DNA of 64,000 bases from positions 3,162,001 through 3,226,000 of the forward strand of contig FSRV01000002.1 in the NCBI GenBank assembly GCA_900142905.1, read 5' to 3'. Below the pieces are notes generated by a model. That model was not told where the DNA came from and ran no database searches. It saw only the letters and a program-made list of their open reading frames with translations. The DNA is from Burkholderia sp. GAS332 (lineage in GTDB: Bacteria > Pseudomonadota > Gammaproteobacteria > Burkholderiales > Burkholderiaceae). Positions 54,009 through 63,681 of this stretch are shown one piece after another. Both the position numbers and the translations under genes were made by a program. The first letter of the stretch is position 1. Each line of letters opens with the position of its first letter.

Positions 54009-54716
54009 ATGAATACGAATCGTCAAGGCACGATGCCGGCTGCCGGCGCGTCCATCGATCTGACAAACAGCCCCGCGCAGGCGCTGCGCGGCCTGGTCCG
54101 CCCGGCGTTGGTGTCGGCTGTGTTTTATCTGCTGCTGACCGGCCTCGCCTATCCGCTCCTGACCACTGGCCTCGCCCAGGTGATGATGCCGGGCGCGGCC
54201 AACGGCAGCCTGATCGTGCGCAACGGGGCCGCGGTCGGCTCGGCGCAGCTCGGCCAGGACTTCGTCCAGCCGCGCTATTTCCATCCTCGCCCCAGCGCGA
54301 CGCTCGGCACCGATCCCAGCAATCCCTCGCAGTCGATCGCGCAGGCTTATAACGCCGAGTCGAGCGGCGCGAGCAATCTCGCGCCGACCAGCAAAGCGCT
54401 GATCGACCTGGTGGGGACGCGAGCCGCAGCCTGGCGCAAAGAGAGCGGCCTTGCCGCGGGCGCGCCGGTGCCGGTCGATGCCGTGACCGCCTCGGCGTCG
54501 GGTCTCGATCCCGATATTTCGGTCGCCAACGCGCTCGCCCAGGCGGGTCGCGTTGCCCGCGCGCGCGGCCTTACCGAACCACAGGTCCATGCGCTCGTCG
54601 AGCAGCATACGAAGCCTCGCCAGCTCGGTGTACTCGGCGATCCGCGCGTGAACGTGCTCGAACTCAATCTGGCGCTCGACGCCCAGGCGGCCCCGCCATC
54701 GGCCGCCGTCCAGTAA
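54009..54716 (+). CDS. kdpC: Potassium-transporting ATPase subunit C
   Basis: 235 residues, longer than the typical 190-200. One N-terminal membrane helix ([26 protein letters not shown]) and the KdpC signatures [47 protein letters not shown] and ALVEQHT with [10 protein letters not shown] at the end. KdpC assists K+ binding and assembly. It lies between kdpA (9-bp gap) and kdpB (13-bp gap), so it has moved ahead of kdpB. The extra ~30 residues are a low-complexity N-terminal extension ([16 protein letters not shown]) and a C-terminal Ala/Pro tail. Confidence 0.93.
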   Translation: MNTNRQGTMPAAGASIDLTNSPAQALRGLVRPALVSAVFYLLLTGLAYPLLTTGLAQVMMPGAANGSLIVRNGAAVGSAQLGQDFVQPRYFHPRPSATLGTDPSNPSQSIAQAYNAESSGASNLAPTSKALIDLVGTRAAAWRKESGLAAGAPVPVDAVTASASGLDPDISVANALAQAGRVARARGLTEPQVHALVEQHTKPRQLGVLGDPRVNVLELNLALDAQAAPPSAAVQ

Positions 54717-54729
54717 GCAGAGGTCCCGT

Positions 54730-56814
54730 ATGAATGTACAGAACGAATTTGCCATGCCCGTACAGGACGCCGTTCACGCGTCCGTCGCGCGCGTGCGCTG
54801 GAGCAGCGTGCTCGGCGACGCTTTCGCCAAGCTATCGCCGCGCGCCCAGTGGCAAAACCCGGTGATGTTCGTGGTTTATATCGGCAGCATCGTGACCACG
54901 CTGTTGTGGCTGCAGGCGCTGTTTGGCCAGGGCGAGGCGCGGCCCGGGTTCATCTTCGCGGTGGCCGTGTGGCTGTGGTTCACCGTCCTGTTTGCCAACG
55001 GTGCGGAAGCCCTCGCCGAGGGCCGCGGCAAGGCCCAGGCTGCGGCGCTGCGGGCCGCGCGCAAACGGGTATTCGCCAAGGTGCTCGACGAGCCGCGCCA
55101 TGGCAGCGCGTTCTACCCTGTACCGAGCGACGAACTGGTAGCCGGCAAGATCGTGCTGGTCGAGGCCGGCGACATGATTCCCGCCGACGGCGAGGTGATC
55201 GACGGCGTAGCCTCGGTCGACGAGTCGCCCATCACCGGCGAATCGGCACCAGTGATCCGCGAGTCGGGCGGCGATTTTTCGTCGGTGACGGGCGGCACGC
55301 GCGTGCTGTCGGACTGGCTGGTGATCCGCATCACCGCCAATCCGGGCGAGGCCTTTCTCGACCGCATGATTGCCATGATCGAAGGCGCCAAACGTGGCAA
55401 GACGCCTAACGAGATCGCGTTGACTATCCTGCTGGTCGCGCTCACGCTGGTGTTCCTCTTGGTCTGCGCGACGCTGCTGCCGTTCTCGGCCTTCAGCGTG
55501 GTGCTGACCGGTCGTGGTTCGCCGGTGGGCCTGACCGTCCTGATCGCGCTGCTGGTGTGCCTGATCCCGACGACCATCGGTGCGCTGCTGTCGGCCATCG
55601 GCGTGGCCGGCATGAGCCGCATGATGCGCGCCAACGTGATCGCCACCTCGGGGCGAGCGATCGAGGCGGCCGGCGACGTCGACGTGCTATTGCTCGACAA
55701 GACCGGCACCATCACGCTCGGCAACCGCCAGGCTGCCGCCTTCGTCCCGGCTGCCGGGGTGGAGGAGCACGAACTGGCCGATGTGGCGCAACTGGCATCG
55801 CTCGCCGACGAGACGCCGGAAGGGCGGTCCATCGTCGTGCTGGCCAAGCAGCGCTTCAACCTGCGCGGCCGGCCCTTGCAGGACGGCGTGACCGTGCCGT
55901 TCAGCGCGCAGACACGCATGAGCGGCGTCGACCTGGGTGGCCGTCAGTTGCGCAAGGGCGCGGCACAGGCTATCGAGGCGCACGTGAAGACGCTGGGCGG
56001 CGCCCTGCCCGCCGAGGTTCGGGCTGCAGTTGACGAAGTCGCGCGCCGCGGCAGCACGCCGCTGGTGGTGGCCGACGGTGCGCGAGTGATGGGCGTAATC
56101 GAGCTCAAGGATATCGTCAAAGGCGGCATCAAGGAGCGCTTCGCCGAACTGCGCAGCATGGGCATCAAGACCATGATGATCACCGGCGACAACCGGCTGA
56201 CCGCCGCTGCGATCGCGGCGGAGTCCGGCGTCGACGACTACCTGGCCGAAGCCACGCCGGAGGACAAGCTGGCGTTGATTCGCCGGCTGCAAGCCGAGGG
56301 ACGCCTCGTGGCGATGACCGGCGACGGCACGAACGACGCCCCGGCTCTGGCCCAGGCCGACGTCGCGGTCGCGATGAACAGTGGCACCCAGGCGGCGAAG
56401 GAAGCCGGTAACATGGTGGACCTGGACAGCAATCCGACCAAGCTTCTACGCGTCGTCGAGGTCGGCAAGCAGATGATCATGACGCGCGGCGCCCTCACCA
56501 CCTTCAGCGTGGCGAACGACCTCGCCAAGTACTTCGCGATCGTGCCGGCTGCTTTCGTGGCGACCTGGCCGGCGCTCTCCGCGCTCAACGTGATGCGGCT
56601 GCATAGCCCGGAATCGGCGATCCTGTCCGCGGTGATCTTCAATGCGTTAATCATCATCATGCTGATTCCGCTGGCACTGAAGGGGGTGCGCTATCGCGCG
56701 GTGCCCGCGCAGCAGCTGCTGTCGCGCAACCTGCTGATTTATGGCATCGGCGGCGTGATCGCGCCGTTTCTTGGCATCAAGCTGATCGATCTGCTGATTA
56801 CGCCGTTCTTCTGA
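54730..56814 (+). CDS. kdpB: Potassium-transporting ATPase subunit B (P-type ATPase)
   Basis: 694 residues. Phosphorylated aspartate D323 in [18 protein letters not shown] in the actuator domain ([11 protein letters not shown]); [42 protein letters not shown] for the hinge and magnesium site. It hydrolyses ATP to drive K+ uptake through KdpA. The N-terminal ~35 residues, before the [12 protein letters not shown] block, are ordinary for the family. Placed after kdpC in this operon. The downstream kdpD gene begins 15-75 bp later. Confidence 0.95.
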   Translation: MNVQNEFAMPVQDAVHASVARVRWSSVLGDAFAKLSPRAQWQNPVMFVVYIGSIVTTLLWLQALFGQGEARPGFIFAVAVWLWFTVLFANGAEALAEGRGKAQAAALRAARKRVFAKVLDEPRHGSAFYPVPSDELVAGKIVLVEAGDMIPADGEVIDGVASVDESPITGESAPVIRESGGDFSSVTGGTRVLSDWLVIRITANPGEAFLDRMIAMIEGAKRGKTPNEIALTILLVALTLVFLLVCATLLPFSAFSVVLTGRGSPVGLTVLIALLVCLIPTTIGALLSAIGVAGMSRMMRANVIATSGRAIEAAGDVDVLLLDKTGTITLGNRQAAAFVPAAGVEEHELADVAQLASLADETPEGRSIVVLAKQRFNLRGRPLQDGVTVPFSAQTRMSGVDLGGRQLRKGAAQAIEAHVKTLGGALPAEVRAAVDEVARRGSTPLVVADGARVMGVIELKDIVKGGIKERFAELRSMGIKTMMITGDNRLTAAAIAAESGVDDYLAEATPEDKLALIRRLQAEGRLVAMTGDGTNDAPALAQADVAVAMNSGTQAAKEAGNMVDLDSNPTKLLRVVEVGKQMIMTRGALTTFSVANDLAKYFAIVPAAFVATWPALSALNVMRLHSPESAILSAVIFNALIIIMLIPLALKGVRYRAVPAQQLLSRNLLIYGIGGVIAPFLGIKLIDLLITPFF

Positions 56815-56889
56815 GCCGGCACGCGCGGCATGGGTGCCGGCGTGGCGGCACCCGAGTCACCCGTCCCCGTCCGATTCAACGTAAGGCAA

Positions 56890-58863
56890 ATGCATATCGA
56901 CCACCCGGAACAGGCACCCGCGCAGCAACGCTTGATGATCTGCGTGAGCGCCGACCTCTCGCAGCGCAAGCTGATTCAGGAAGGTGCGCGTCTCGCGCAC
57001 CGGCTTAACATGCCGTGGATTGTCGTACACGTCGATTTGCCGGCGAGCGGCCGGCGTGCCGCGCTACGCGAACTCGAGGAACTCGCACAGACGTTAGGCG
57101 CGGCCTTCGAATACGCGCCAGGCGACACGGTGGCGGCCACCCTCGTCAAGTACGCCCGTGAACGCGAGGCAAGCACACTTGCCATAGGCCGAAGGCGCAG
57201 TCGTCTGCCGTGGCGCCGATCGGTGGCGGAAGCCGGCTCGCACGCCGCTCCCGAACTGACGGTGGTGCTCGTGGCATCCGGGGCGTGCACGCCATCACGC
57301 ATGCGATCGACCGACGGCGTGGACCTCTCGCAAGCGGGTGATGCGGTGTACGCGGCGGATAGCCGCGATGCCGCGCTGCTGCCGGCCAACGGCTTTCTGA
57401 TCGCGCTACTGGCCTGCCTCGCTACAACGCTGGCCGCCAATGAGCTGCTGCGCTATTTCGCGACATCCAACGTCGTCATGCTGTTTCTTTTCGTGGTGGT
57501 GCTGCTGGCCCTGCGCTTCGGACGGCTGATCGGCGCCTGGTCAGCGCTGCTGTGCGTGGCCAGCTTCGATTTCTTCTTCGTCGAGCCGCGCTTTTCCTTT
57601 GCCGTCTCGGATACGCAATACCTGTTCACTTTCGCGCTCATCCTCGTGGTGGCCGTGGTGACCGGCCTGCTTGGCGCACGGCTGCGCCATAAGGCGCGCG
57701 TCGCCACGGCAGGCGAGCGTCGTGCGACCACGGTGGCGCGGGTGGCACGCGAGCTTTCCGGAGCCATCGCCATCGAGGAGATCCTCGGCGTGTGCTGCCA
57801 GACCGTCGCGCCGCTGTTCGCGGGTCGCGTCGCGCTGGTGCTGCCCGACGCCTCCGGCCAGTTGGCCGCCCTCCCCGAGCCCGACGTCGATACCTCGGTT
57901 GCGCAGTGGAGCTTTGACCATAGGCAGCCCGCCGGCGCGGGCACCGGTACGCTAAATGGCGCACGGACGCTCTATCTGCCGCTGCGAGGGCCGATCGCGC
58001 CGCGCGGCGTGCTGGCGTTGACCCGTCGGGATGGCACATCGCCGCTCGACGGCGACGAATGGCGCTTGCTCGATGCATGTTGCTCGCTGATCGCCCTCGC
58101 GCTCGAACGCAGCCACTTCATCGAAATCGCGCAGGCCGCGCAATTGCGGGTGGAGGGCGAGCGGCTGCGCAACGCGCTGCTGGCGGCCGTCTCACACGAT
58201 CTGAAAACACCGCTGACGGCGATCGGCGGCCTTGCCCAAACGCTCGAACATCCGGGCGCCTTGTCCGAGCACGAGCGATGCGACATATCGCGCGCCATCC
58301 GGCTGCAGACCGAGGGCTTGCACAGGCTCGTCACCAACCTGCTGGACCTCGCCCGCATGCAGAGCGAGGGCGTGCGGCTCAACAAGGAGTGGCACGCCCT
58401 CGACGAGATTGTCGGCAGCGCGCTTGGGCGGCTGGGGTCCGCCCTGGCCCGGCATCGCGTGCAAACCGGCTTGCCTGTCGGCCTGCCGTTCATGGAGATA
58501 GACGCGATTGCCTTCGAGCGTGTGCTGGTCAATCTCGTCGACAACGCCATCAAATACACGCCGCCGGGTTCGACCATCTCGATCCGTGCGCAAGCACGCG
58601 ACGAGGCCATGCAACTGATCGTCGAAGACGATGGACCGGGGCTTCCGCAGCGCGACAGCGAGCCTTTGTTTGACGCGTTTACACGCGGCGTGAAAGAATC
58701 GTCGATTAGCGGCGTGGGGCTCGGGCTAGCGCTTTGCCGTGCGATTGTCGTCGCACACGGCGGCGCAATCGAGGCGCGCAACCGCGAACCGCGCGGCACC
58801 TGCTTCACTATTCGCCTGCCACTCGGCAATCCCCCGCCGATTCTTGAGGAACCGTTTGCATGA
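56890..58863 (+). CDS. kdpD: KdpD sensor histidine kinase lacking the N-terminal KdpD domain
   Basis: 657 residues from ATG 56890 (AAGG four bases upstream) or 677 from ATG 56830. Full-length KdpD is ~890-900 aa. Domains seen: a Usp-like domain (RLMICVSADLSQRKLIQEGARLAHRLNMPWIVVHVD), four helices of DUF4118 (~residues 170-280), a GAF-like region, HisKA with the phosphoacceptor His in AAVSHDLKTPLTAIGG (H436), and HATPase (LVNLVDNAIKYTPPGS, DDGPGLP, GVGLGLALC). The ~210-residue N-terminal KdpD domain with its Walker A-like motif, which tunes K+ and c-di-AMP responses, is absent; kdpB ends just upstream, so there is no room for it. The ATGA overlap with kdpE couples the two. Confidence 0.9.
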   Translation: MHIDHPEQAPAQQRLMICVSADLSQRKLIQEGARLAHRLNMPWIVVHVDLPASGRRAALRELEELAQTLGAAFEYAPGDTVAATLVKYAREREASTLAIGRRRSRLPWRRSVAEAGSHAAPELTVVLVASGACTPSRMRSTDGVDLSQAGDAVYAADSRDAALLPANGFLIALLACLATTLAANELLRYFATSNVVMLFLFVVVLLALRFGRLIGAWSALLCVASFDFFFVEPRFSFAVSDTQYLFTFALILVVAVVTGLLGARLRHKARVATAGERRATTVARVARELSGAIAIEEILGVCCQTVAPLFAGRVALVLPDASGQLAALPEPDVDTSVAQWSFDHRQPAGAGTGTLNGARTLYLPLRGPIAPRGVLALTRRDGTSPLDGDEWRLLDACCSLIALALERSHFIEIAQAAQLRVEGERLRNALLAAVSHDLKTPLTAIGGLAQTLEHPGALSEHERCDISRAIRLQTEGLHRLVTNLLDLARMQSEGVRLNKEWHALDEIVGSALGRLGSALARHRVQTGLPVGLPFMEIDAIAFERVLVNLVDNAIKYTPPGSTISIRAQARDEAMQLIVEDDGPGLPQRDSEPLFDAFTRGVKESSISGVGLGLALCRAIVVAHGGAIEARNREPRGTCFTIRLPLGNPPPILEEPFA

Positions 58864-59567
58864 AAAAGCCGCGCGTGCTGATCGTAGAGGACGAAGCCGA
58901 CATCCGGCGTTTTGTCCGCATGTCGCTGGAGCGCGAAGACATGACCGTGTTCGAGGCGGCCGACGCGGCCCAAGGCCGGATCGAATGCGTGAGCCGGCGG
59001 CCCGATCTGCTGATCGTCGACCTTGGGCTGCCCGACGAGGACGGCAAGGTGCTGATCCGCGAGCTGCGCAGCTGGTCGCGCGCGCCGGTACTGGTACTCT
59101 CGGCGCGCGAGCACGAAACCGAGAAGGTCGAAGCGCTCAATCTCGGCGCTGACGACTATCTGACCAAGCCATTCGGTGTCCCCGAGTTGATCGCACGCGT
59201 ACGGGCGCAATTGCGACGTGCCAGTTTTGTGGGCGGCGAAGGAGACACGTCGTCAACGATGCGATTCGGCGAAATTCGCGTCAACCTCGCCACTTACGAA
59301 GTGACACGTGCCGGGGAGCCGGTGCATCTCACGCCGACCGAGTTTCGCCTGCTGGCCGCGCTCATTCGCGGCCACGGCAAGGTGATTACCTACCGCCAAC
59401 TGTTGATGGACGTCTGGGGACCGGGCTATGCGGACCGGTCTCAGTACTTGCGCGTCTACATGGTGACACTGCGGCAGAAACTGGAGGCGGACCCCGCCCA
59501 GCCGCAGCATCTGATGACAGAACTGCAGGTCGGTTATCGGCTCGCGGGACTGGCACACGGCGAATGA
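58860..59567 (+). CDS. kdpE: KdpE response regulator
   Basis: 235 residues. Receiver domain with phosphoacceptor D54 in LLIVDLGLPDEDG, the acidic pair VEDEAD near residue 11, and K in GADDYLTKPF. The C-terminal OmpR-type winged helix (LTPTEFRLLAALIRGHGKVITYRQLLMDVWGPGY, RQKLEADPAQPQHLMTELQVGYRL) binds DNA. It activates the kdp operon when phosphorylated by KdpD; a candidate binding site lies at 51920-51935. It overlaps kdpD by four bases. Confidence 0.95.
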   Translation: MKKPRVLIVEDEADIRRFVRMSLEREDMTVFEAADAAQGRIECVSRRPDLLIVDLGLPDEDGKVLIRELRSWSRAPVLVLSAREHETEKVEALNLGADDYLTKPFGVPELIARVRAQLRRASFVGGEGDTSSTMRFGEIRVNLATYEVTRAGEPVHLTPTEFRLLAALIRGHGKVITYRQLLMDVWGPGYADRSQYLRVYMVTLRQKLEADPAQPQHLMTELQVGYRLAGLAHGE

Positions 59568-59646
59568 GCGCGGCATTGCGAGGTGGCTGCGTCGAGATGG
59601 CGATGGGCAAGCTGAATGCGTAAGGCGTCAATGGGAGGCAGCATGA

Positions 59647-60033
59647 TCAGGCCGGATCGAAGTAATGAGTCTCGAGCAGGACGCAGCCTTTCTCCGACTT
59701 GAACGGACCGTGGTAGGCGCCGGGCGGCCGAACCGCGTAGGTGTAGCCCTTGAACGGCATGCCGCCGTGACCGTTCTCGTCGTTGCCAACCGTCAGGTCG
59801 CCTTCCACGAGAAACACCTCTTCCCAGTAGTCATGGACGAACGGCTTCTTCGTGAAGAGCCCGCCCGGCAAGCGCAGCAGGCGCGTGCGGCTGCCCGTTT
59901 TATTGACGGTATCGAGCGAGCCGGCGAGGATCAGTTCCTGCGCGCCGGAAGCCGGATCGTAGCCCTCGGGCAACTGCCAGCCCTGCTCCATGTCCAGCGT
60001 GTGAAACTCGTCGTGAGGTTTGTTGATTGCCAT
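59647..60033 (-). CDS. Cupin-domain protein of the monooxygenase operon
   Basis: 128 residues, one cupin barrel. VHDYWEEVFLVEGDLTVG is the first cupin motif (H-x-x-x-E-E-type metal site) and GAYHGPFKSEKGCVLLETHYFD the second, with histidines placed to bind iron or manganese. AGGAG-type purines precede the ATG at 60033. It follows the HpaB-like gene by 42 bp on the same strand, so it probably acts on the same aromatic compound or its product, as a dioxygenase, isomerase or binding protein. Confidence 0.75.
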   Translation of the reverse strand: MAINKPHDEFHTLDMEQGWQLPEGYDPASGAQELILAGSLDTVNKTGSRTRLLRLPGGLFTKKPFVHDYWEEVFLVEGDLTVGNDENGHGGMPFKGYTYAVRPPGAYHGPFKSEKGCVLLETHYFDPA

Positions 60034-60075
60034 ACTGTTCTCCTGTGTGAATTGGAATCGGGGTGAAATTCGGAA

Positions 60076-61554
60076 TCAGGCGGCCTGCAACGTCGCCAGC
60101 TCGGCGCCGAGCGAATAGGTCGACAACAGGTCGTCGACGAGACCGGTGGCACGGGGCCAGTCGTAGGTACGGAATGCGTGGCCCTTCGTCACGAACGAAG
60201 CGCCCGCATAGAACAGTTCGTATTGGTTGTGACGCGAGGCGAACTCGGAGCCCACGGCGTCCCATGCGAGCTTGAAGAACTTGACGCGTTCCTCCGGGCT
60301 GCAGACCGGCGATTTCTGGGTTTTTTCGATGATTCGGAGCAGGTCCGGATTCTCGAAATCGCGAATGCTCGATGGCAGCATGATCATTCCGCCCCCGGCC
60401 AGCTCGCGCAGCGTGTTGAGCACCTTCGAATACAGTTGCTGGGTCACCACCTGCGAGCCGTACAGCATGTTGCGGTCCGGCACGTAGTAGCCGTTTTCGA
60501 CGCGGCCCTTCGCCTCCATGCCGTACACCCACGCTTCCACCATCGACGCTTCAGAGGCGAGTTGACCCAAGGTTTCACGGACTTGCGGAAAGCTGTTGGT
60601 TCCGTTGACTTCCGTGATCTTCAGCGCGAGACCGACGAGGAAGCGCAACTTGACCATCAAGCGCACCTGGCATTGGTAGTTCTGATAGCTGTGAGCGGGC
60701 GTCGCATGAAATTGCTTCGCGCACATCGCCACGTCGCCGGCCACAAAAATGCGCTCCCACGGCACCTTGACGTCATCGAAGTAAAGCACTGCATCGTTTT
60801 CGTCGTACCGGCTCGACAGCGGATTGTCGAAAACCGAAGGAGAGTTTTCCTCATACGACTTGCGCGACATCACCTTCATGCCCTTGGCATTCATTGGCAC
60901 AGCGAATGACAACGCATACATCTCGTCGCCCTGGCGTAGCGGCTGGATGCAGCTGCAGAACACCTCGTTCGCCATGATGCCGCTGGTGGCAAGCATCTTC
61001 GCGCCACGCACCGTGATGCCTTCCGCGTCCTGATCGACGATACCGACCGCAAGGTATTTGTCCTCCTGCTCGTGCGCCGCTTTAGCCTGATTGGCCTGCG
61101 GATTGACAATCACGTAGGTCAGGAAGAGGTCGTTGTCACGGGCATATTTGTAGTAATCGCGCAAGGCACCGGCGCGCGCCGGATCGTACTGCTCGAACAC
61201 GTCGATACCCATATACATGCCCGAGATGCATGAAGCGACATGGTCCGGCGAACGACCCATGAAGCCGTAGTGAAGCTCCGTCCATGCTTCCAGCGCCTTG
61301 CGCCGCTCCACCAGCTCGCCATAAGAGGTCGGCAGTTGCCAGATCTTGCTGACTCGCCGCCCCGTGTCGGGCGACGCGAAGGTCATTTTTTCGACGTTCT
61401 CCGGGCGAGCCTGGAAGTCGTACAGATTGGCGTAGCTGCGAATGGAATTGCGGAATGCGGGATGCGACGTCACGTCGCCCACGGCTTGACCGTTGATATA
61501 GACCTGTCGTCCATCGCGCAGCGACGCGATATGTTGGGTCCCGTTCTTGATCAT
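60076..61554 (-). CDS. Flavin-dependent aromatic monooxygenase, HpaB/PvcC family
   Basis: 492 residues from ATG 61554. The 4-hydroxyphenylacetate 3-hydroxylase oxygenase family is clear from SLRDGRQVYINGQAVGDVTSHPAFRN at the N-terminus, VIVNPQANQ, GAKMLATSGIMANEVFC (flavin and substrate loops) and EFASRHNQYELFYAG near the C-terminus. These enzymes use reduced FAD or FMN from a separate reductase to hydroxylate phenols, sometimes with loss of halide or nitro groups (as TftD or HadA do). The reductase gene lies 32 bp upstream on the same strand, and a cupin gene follows. Exact phenolic substrate unknown. Confidence 0.85.
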   Translation of the reverse strand: MIKNGTQHIASLRDGRQVYINGQAVGDVTSHPAFRNSIRSYANLYDFQARPENVEKMTFASPDTGRRVSKIWQLPTSYGELVERRKALEAWTELHYGFMGRSPDHVASCISGMYMGIDVFEQYDPARAGALRDYYKYARDNDLFLTYVIVNPQANQAKAAHEQEDKYLAVGIVDQDAEGITVRGAKMLATSGIMANEVFCSCIQPLRQGDEMYALSFAVPMNAKGMKVMSRKSYEENSPSVFDNPLSSRYDENDAVLYFDDVKVPWERIFVAGDVAMCAKQFHATPAHSYQNYQCQVRLMVKLRFLVGLALKITEVNGTNSFPQVRETLGQLASEASMVEAWVYGMEAKGRVENGYYVPDRNMLYGSQVVTQQLYSKVLNTLRELAGGGMIMLPSSIRDFENPDLLRIIEKTQKSPVCSPEERVKFFKLAWDAVGSEFASRHNQYELFYAGASFVTKGHAFRTYDWPRATGLVDDLLSTYSLGAELATLQAA

Positions 61555-61586
61555 GATGTTCTCCGGAAATGAGGTCAGATGTGGGC

Positions 61587-62117
61587 TCAAGCAGAAGGCT
61601 GGTGAGCACCGTTGAGCGTGTGGTATCGGCCGCCAAAAAAGACGAGCGGACGCCCTTCCGACCGGGATTGATGTTTTTTGACGCGGCCGATAAAGATGAC
61701 GTGGTCTCCCCCGTCGTATTGCGCATACGGTTCGCATTCGAAAGTGGCTAGCGCGTTGGGGAGCAGGACGACATCGGCGCGCTCGCTCGAGACGCCGGAC
61801 ATGCCGCCCCACTTGTCGCTATTCGCCTTGGCGAATCGATTCGACACTTCCTGCTGAGCTTCATCGAGCACGTTCACCGCGTAGGTACCCACGGTGCTCA
61901 GGTCGGGCAAGCTCTGGTTGCGCCGGTCAACGGAGAAGAGGATCAAAGGCGGATCGAGTGAAACGGAGTTGAATGACGCGACCGTGATGCCGATCGGCGG
62001 CCCATTCCTTCTCGGCGCCGTGATCACGGCCACCCCTGTCGCAAACATCGACAACGCCGTCCGGAACTGACGCTGCGCGTCCGGGTTGCCGCTCGAGCTC
62101 ACAGTGCTATCTCCCAT
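61587..62117 (-). CDS. NAD(P)H:flavin reductase component (HpaC-like)
   Basis: 176 residues from ATG 62117 (AAGGAG six bases upstream); a longer frame to 62168 lacks such a site. Flavin reductase-like domain: FRTALSMFATGVAVITA, GPPIGITVASFNSVSLDPPLILFSVDRRNQSLPDL, YAVNVLDEAQQEVSNRFA, and GGDHVIFIGRVKKH near the end. It reduces free flavin with NAD(P)H and hands it to the oxygenase encoded next. First gene of the minus-strand operon. Confidence 0.87.
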   Translation of the reverse strand: MGDSTVSSSGNPDAQRQFRTALSMFATGVAVITAPRRNGPPIGITVASFNSVSLDPPLILFSVDRRNQSLPDLSTVGTYAVNVLDEAQQEVSNRFAKANSDKWGGMSGVSSERADVVLLPNALATFECEPYAQYDGGDHVIFIGRVKKHQSRSEGRPLVFFGGRYHTLNGAHQPSA

Positions 62118-62195
62118 CTCGCTCTCCTTCCAGCGCACCGCCGGCCCGGCGATGCTACAATTCATCACACAAAGCGTTGTTTATTAGCTTTGTTA

Positions 62196-62231
62196 CTTAG
62201 CTTTTATTAAATGCCTTTCAATAAAGCTAAG
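62196..62231. promoter_or_regulatory. Inverted repeat in the divergent promoter region, possible operator
   Basis: Arms CTTAGCTTTTATT (62196-62208) and AATAAAGCTAAG (62220-62231) match apart from one inserted T; a related TTATTAGCTTT lies at 62181-62191. The repeat sits about 80 bp upstream of the reductase gene in an AT-rich spacer. A MarR protein, such as the one encoded at the window's end, is a plausible binder. Confidence 0.45.
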
Positions 62232-62392
62232 CAAGCTATCGTAAACCCCAATTTGAAGACCCGCGGGATGAGACGACCCTACTCGGCGGATGGATGTTGA
62301 CGAGAATCAGTCGACGCCAAGCTAAACTGCGGTCGCACCATCTGCCGGCCTTCGTTCGATGTGAAGAAACCGGGCCCTCTGGAGTAAGAGCA

Positions 62393-63616
62393 ATGCAAAC
62401 CAAACAGTCATCTCGTCCGATTTATATGGACTACAGTGCAACGACGCCGGTTGATCCAAGGGTCGTCGCAACCATGCTGCCGTTCCTGAACGAGAGCTTC
62501 GGCAACCCCGCGTCGCGCAGCCACAGTTACGGATGGGAAGCGGACGACGCCGTGGAAACGGCTCGCGCGCACGTTGCCGGACTTCTCGGGGCCGACCCGC
62601 GGGAGATCGTCTGGACCTCCGGCGCGACCGAAGGCAACAATCTGGCGATCAAGGGCGCGGCCAATTTCTATAAGGGAAAGGGCCGGCATATCGTGACGGT
62701 GAAAACCGAGCACAAGGCGGTACTTGATACGTGTCGCGAGTTGGAGCGGCACGGTTTTGAAGTGACCTACCTGGATGTCCAGCAGGATGGCCTGCTAGAC
62801 CTGAATGCACTGCAACAAGCGTTGCGCGCCGATACGATTCTCGTGTCGATCATGATGGTCAACAACGAAACCGGCGTGGTTCAACCCATCGCCGAAATTG
62901 GCGCCCTATGTCGCGCCAAAGGCATCATTTTCCATTGCGATGCCGTGCAGGCGGCCGGCAAGATCGCCATTGATGTCAATGCGTTGAATGTGGACCTGCT
63001 GACCGTGACCGCGCATAAGGTGTATGGCCCAAAAGGCATTGGCGCCCTGTATGTCCGCCGCAAACCGCGCGTGCGGATCGAAGCGCAGATGCATGGCGGC
63101 GGCCATGAGCGGGGCATGCGCTCGGGAACGCTGCCCACCCATCAGATCGTCGGTATGGGTGAAGCGTTTCGAATCGCGAAGGAAGAAATGGTGTCCGAGA
63201 GCCGGCGCGTCGAGGCCTTGCGCAATCGACTGCTGGAAGGCCTGACGCAGATGAAGGAGGTTTACGTCAACGGCGACATGACGCAGCGCATTGCGCATAA
63301 CCTCAACGTCAGCTTCAATTTCGTGGAAGGCGAATCCTTGATCATGGGTATCAAGGGCGTCGCGGTGTCCTCAGGATCGGCGTGCACGTCGGCGTCGCTC
63401 GAGCCCTCGTATGTCTTGCGGGCGCTCGGCCGTAGCGACGAGCTGGCGCATAGCTCGATTCGCTTCACGTTGGGACGGTTCACCACGGAGGAAGAAGTAG
63501 ACGAGGTGATTCGCCAGGTGCAAGGCACCGTGGCGAAATTGCGTGCGCTGAGTCCGCTTTGGGATATGCACCTTGAAGGAATCGACATCAGCACGATCCA
63601 ATGGGCTGCGCACTAA
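62393..63616 (+). CDS. Cysteine desulfurase, IscS type
   Basis: 407 residues from ATG 62393 with GGAGTAAGAG upstream. PLP fold type [46 protein letters not shown], and [16 protein letters not shown] with the Schiff-base lysine. The mobile loop [21 protein letters not shown] holds the active-site Cys with the IscS-type extension. The C-terminus [21 protein letters not shown] matches housekeeping IscS. It is not in an isc operon here: no iscU, iscA or hscBA nearby. It may be a second copy serving a nearby function or stress role. Confidence 0.88.
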   Translation: MQTKQSSRPIYMDYSATTPVDPRVVATMLPFLNESFGNPASRSHSYGWEADDAVETARAHVAGLLGADPREIVWTSGATEGNNLAIKGAANFYKGKGRHIVTVKTEHKAVLDTCRELERHGFEVTYLDVQQDGLLDLNALQQALRADTILVSIMMVNNETGVVQPIAEIGALCRAKGIIFHCDAVQAAGKIAIDVNALNVDLLTVTAHKVYGPKGIGALYVRRKPRVRIEAQMHGGGHERGMRSGTLPTHQIVGMGEAFRIAKEEMVSESRRVEALRNRLLEGLTQMKEVYVNGDMTQRIAHNLNVSFNFVEGESLIMGIKGVAVSSGSACTSASLEPSYVLRALGRSDELAHSSIRFTLGRFTTEEEVDEVIRQVQGTVAKLRALSPLWDMHLEGIDISTIQWAAH

Positions 63617-63625
63617 CACCAGGAC

Positions 63626-63659
63626 ACGTGAAGGGACGCGCCGATCGGCGCCTTCACGT
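63626..63659. terminator. Bidirectional terminator hairpin
   Basis: Outer arms ACGTGAAGG (63626-63634) and CCTTCACGT (63651-63659), with an inner palindrome CGCCGATCGGCG. It sits between the convergent cysteine desulfurase and MarR genes. Confidence 0.65.
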
Positions 63660-63681
63660 CAAAGAGCGGCGGGCGAATCGC

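Noticed and set aside
53247..54755. Long open frame on the minus strand across kdpA/kdpC (about 500 codons)
   Set aside because: It is antisense to certain kdp genes, has low-complexity Arg/His-rich sequence and no domain; long antisense frames are normal in GC-rich coding DNA.
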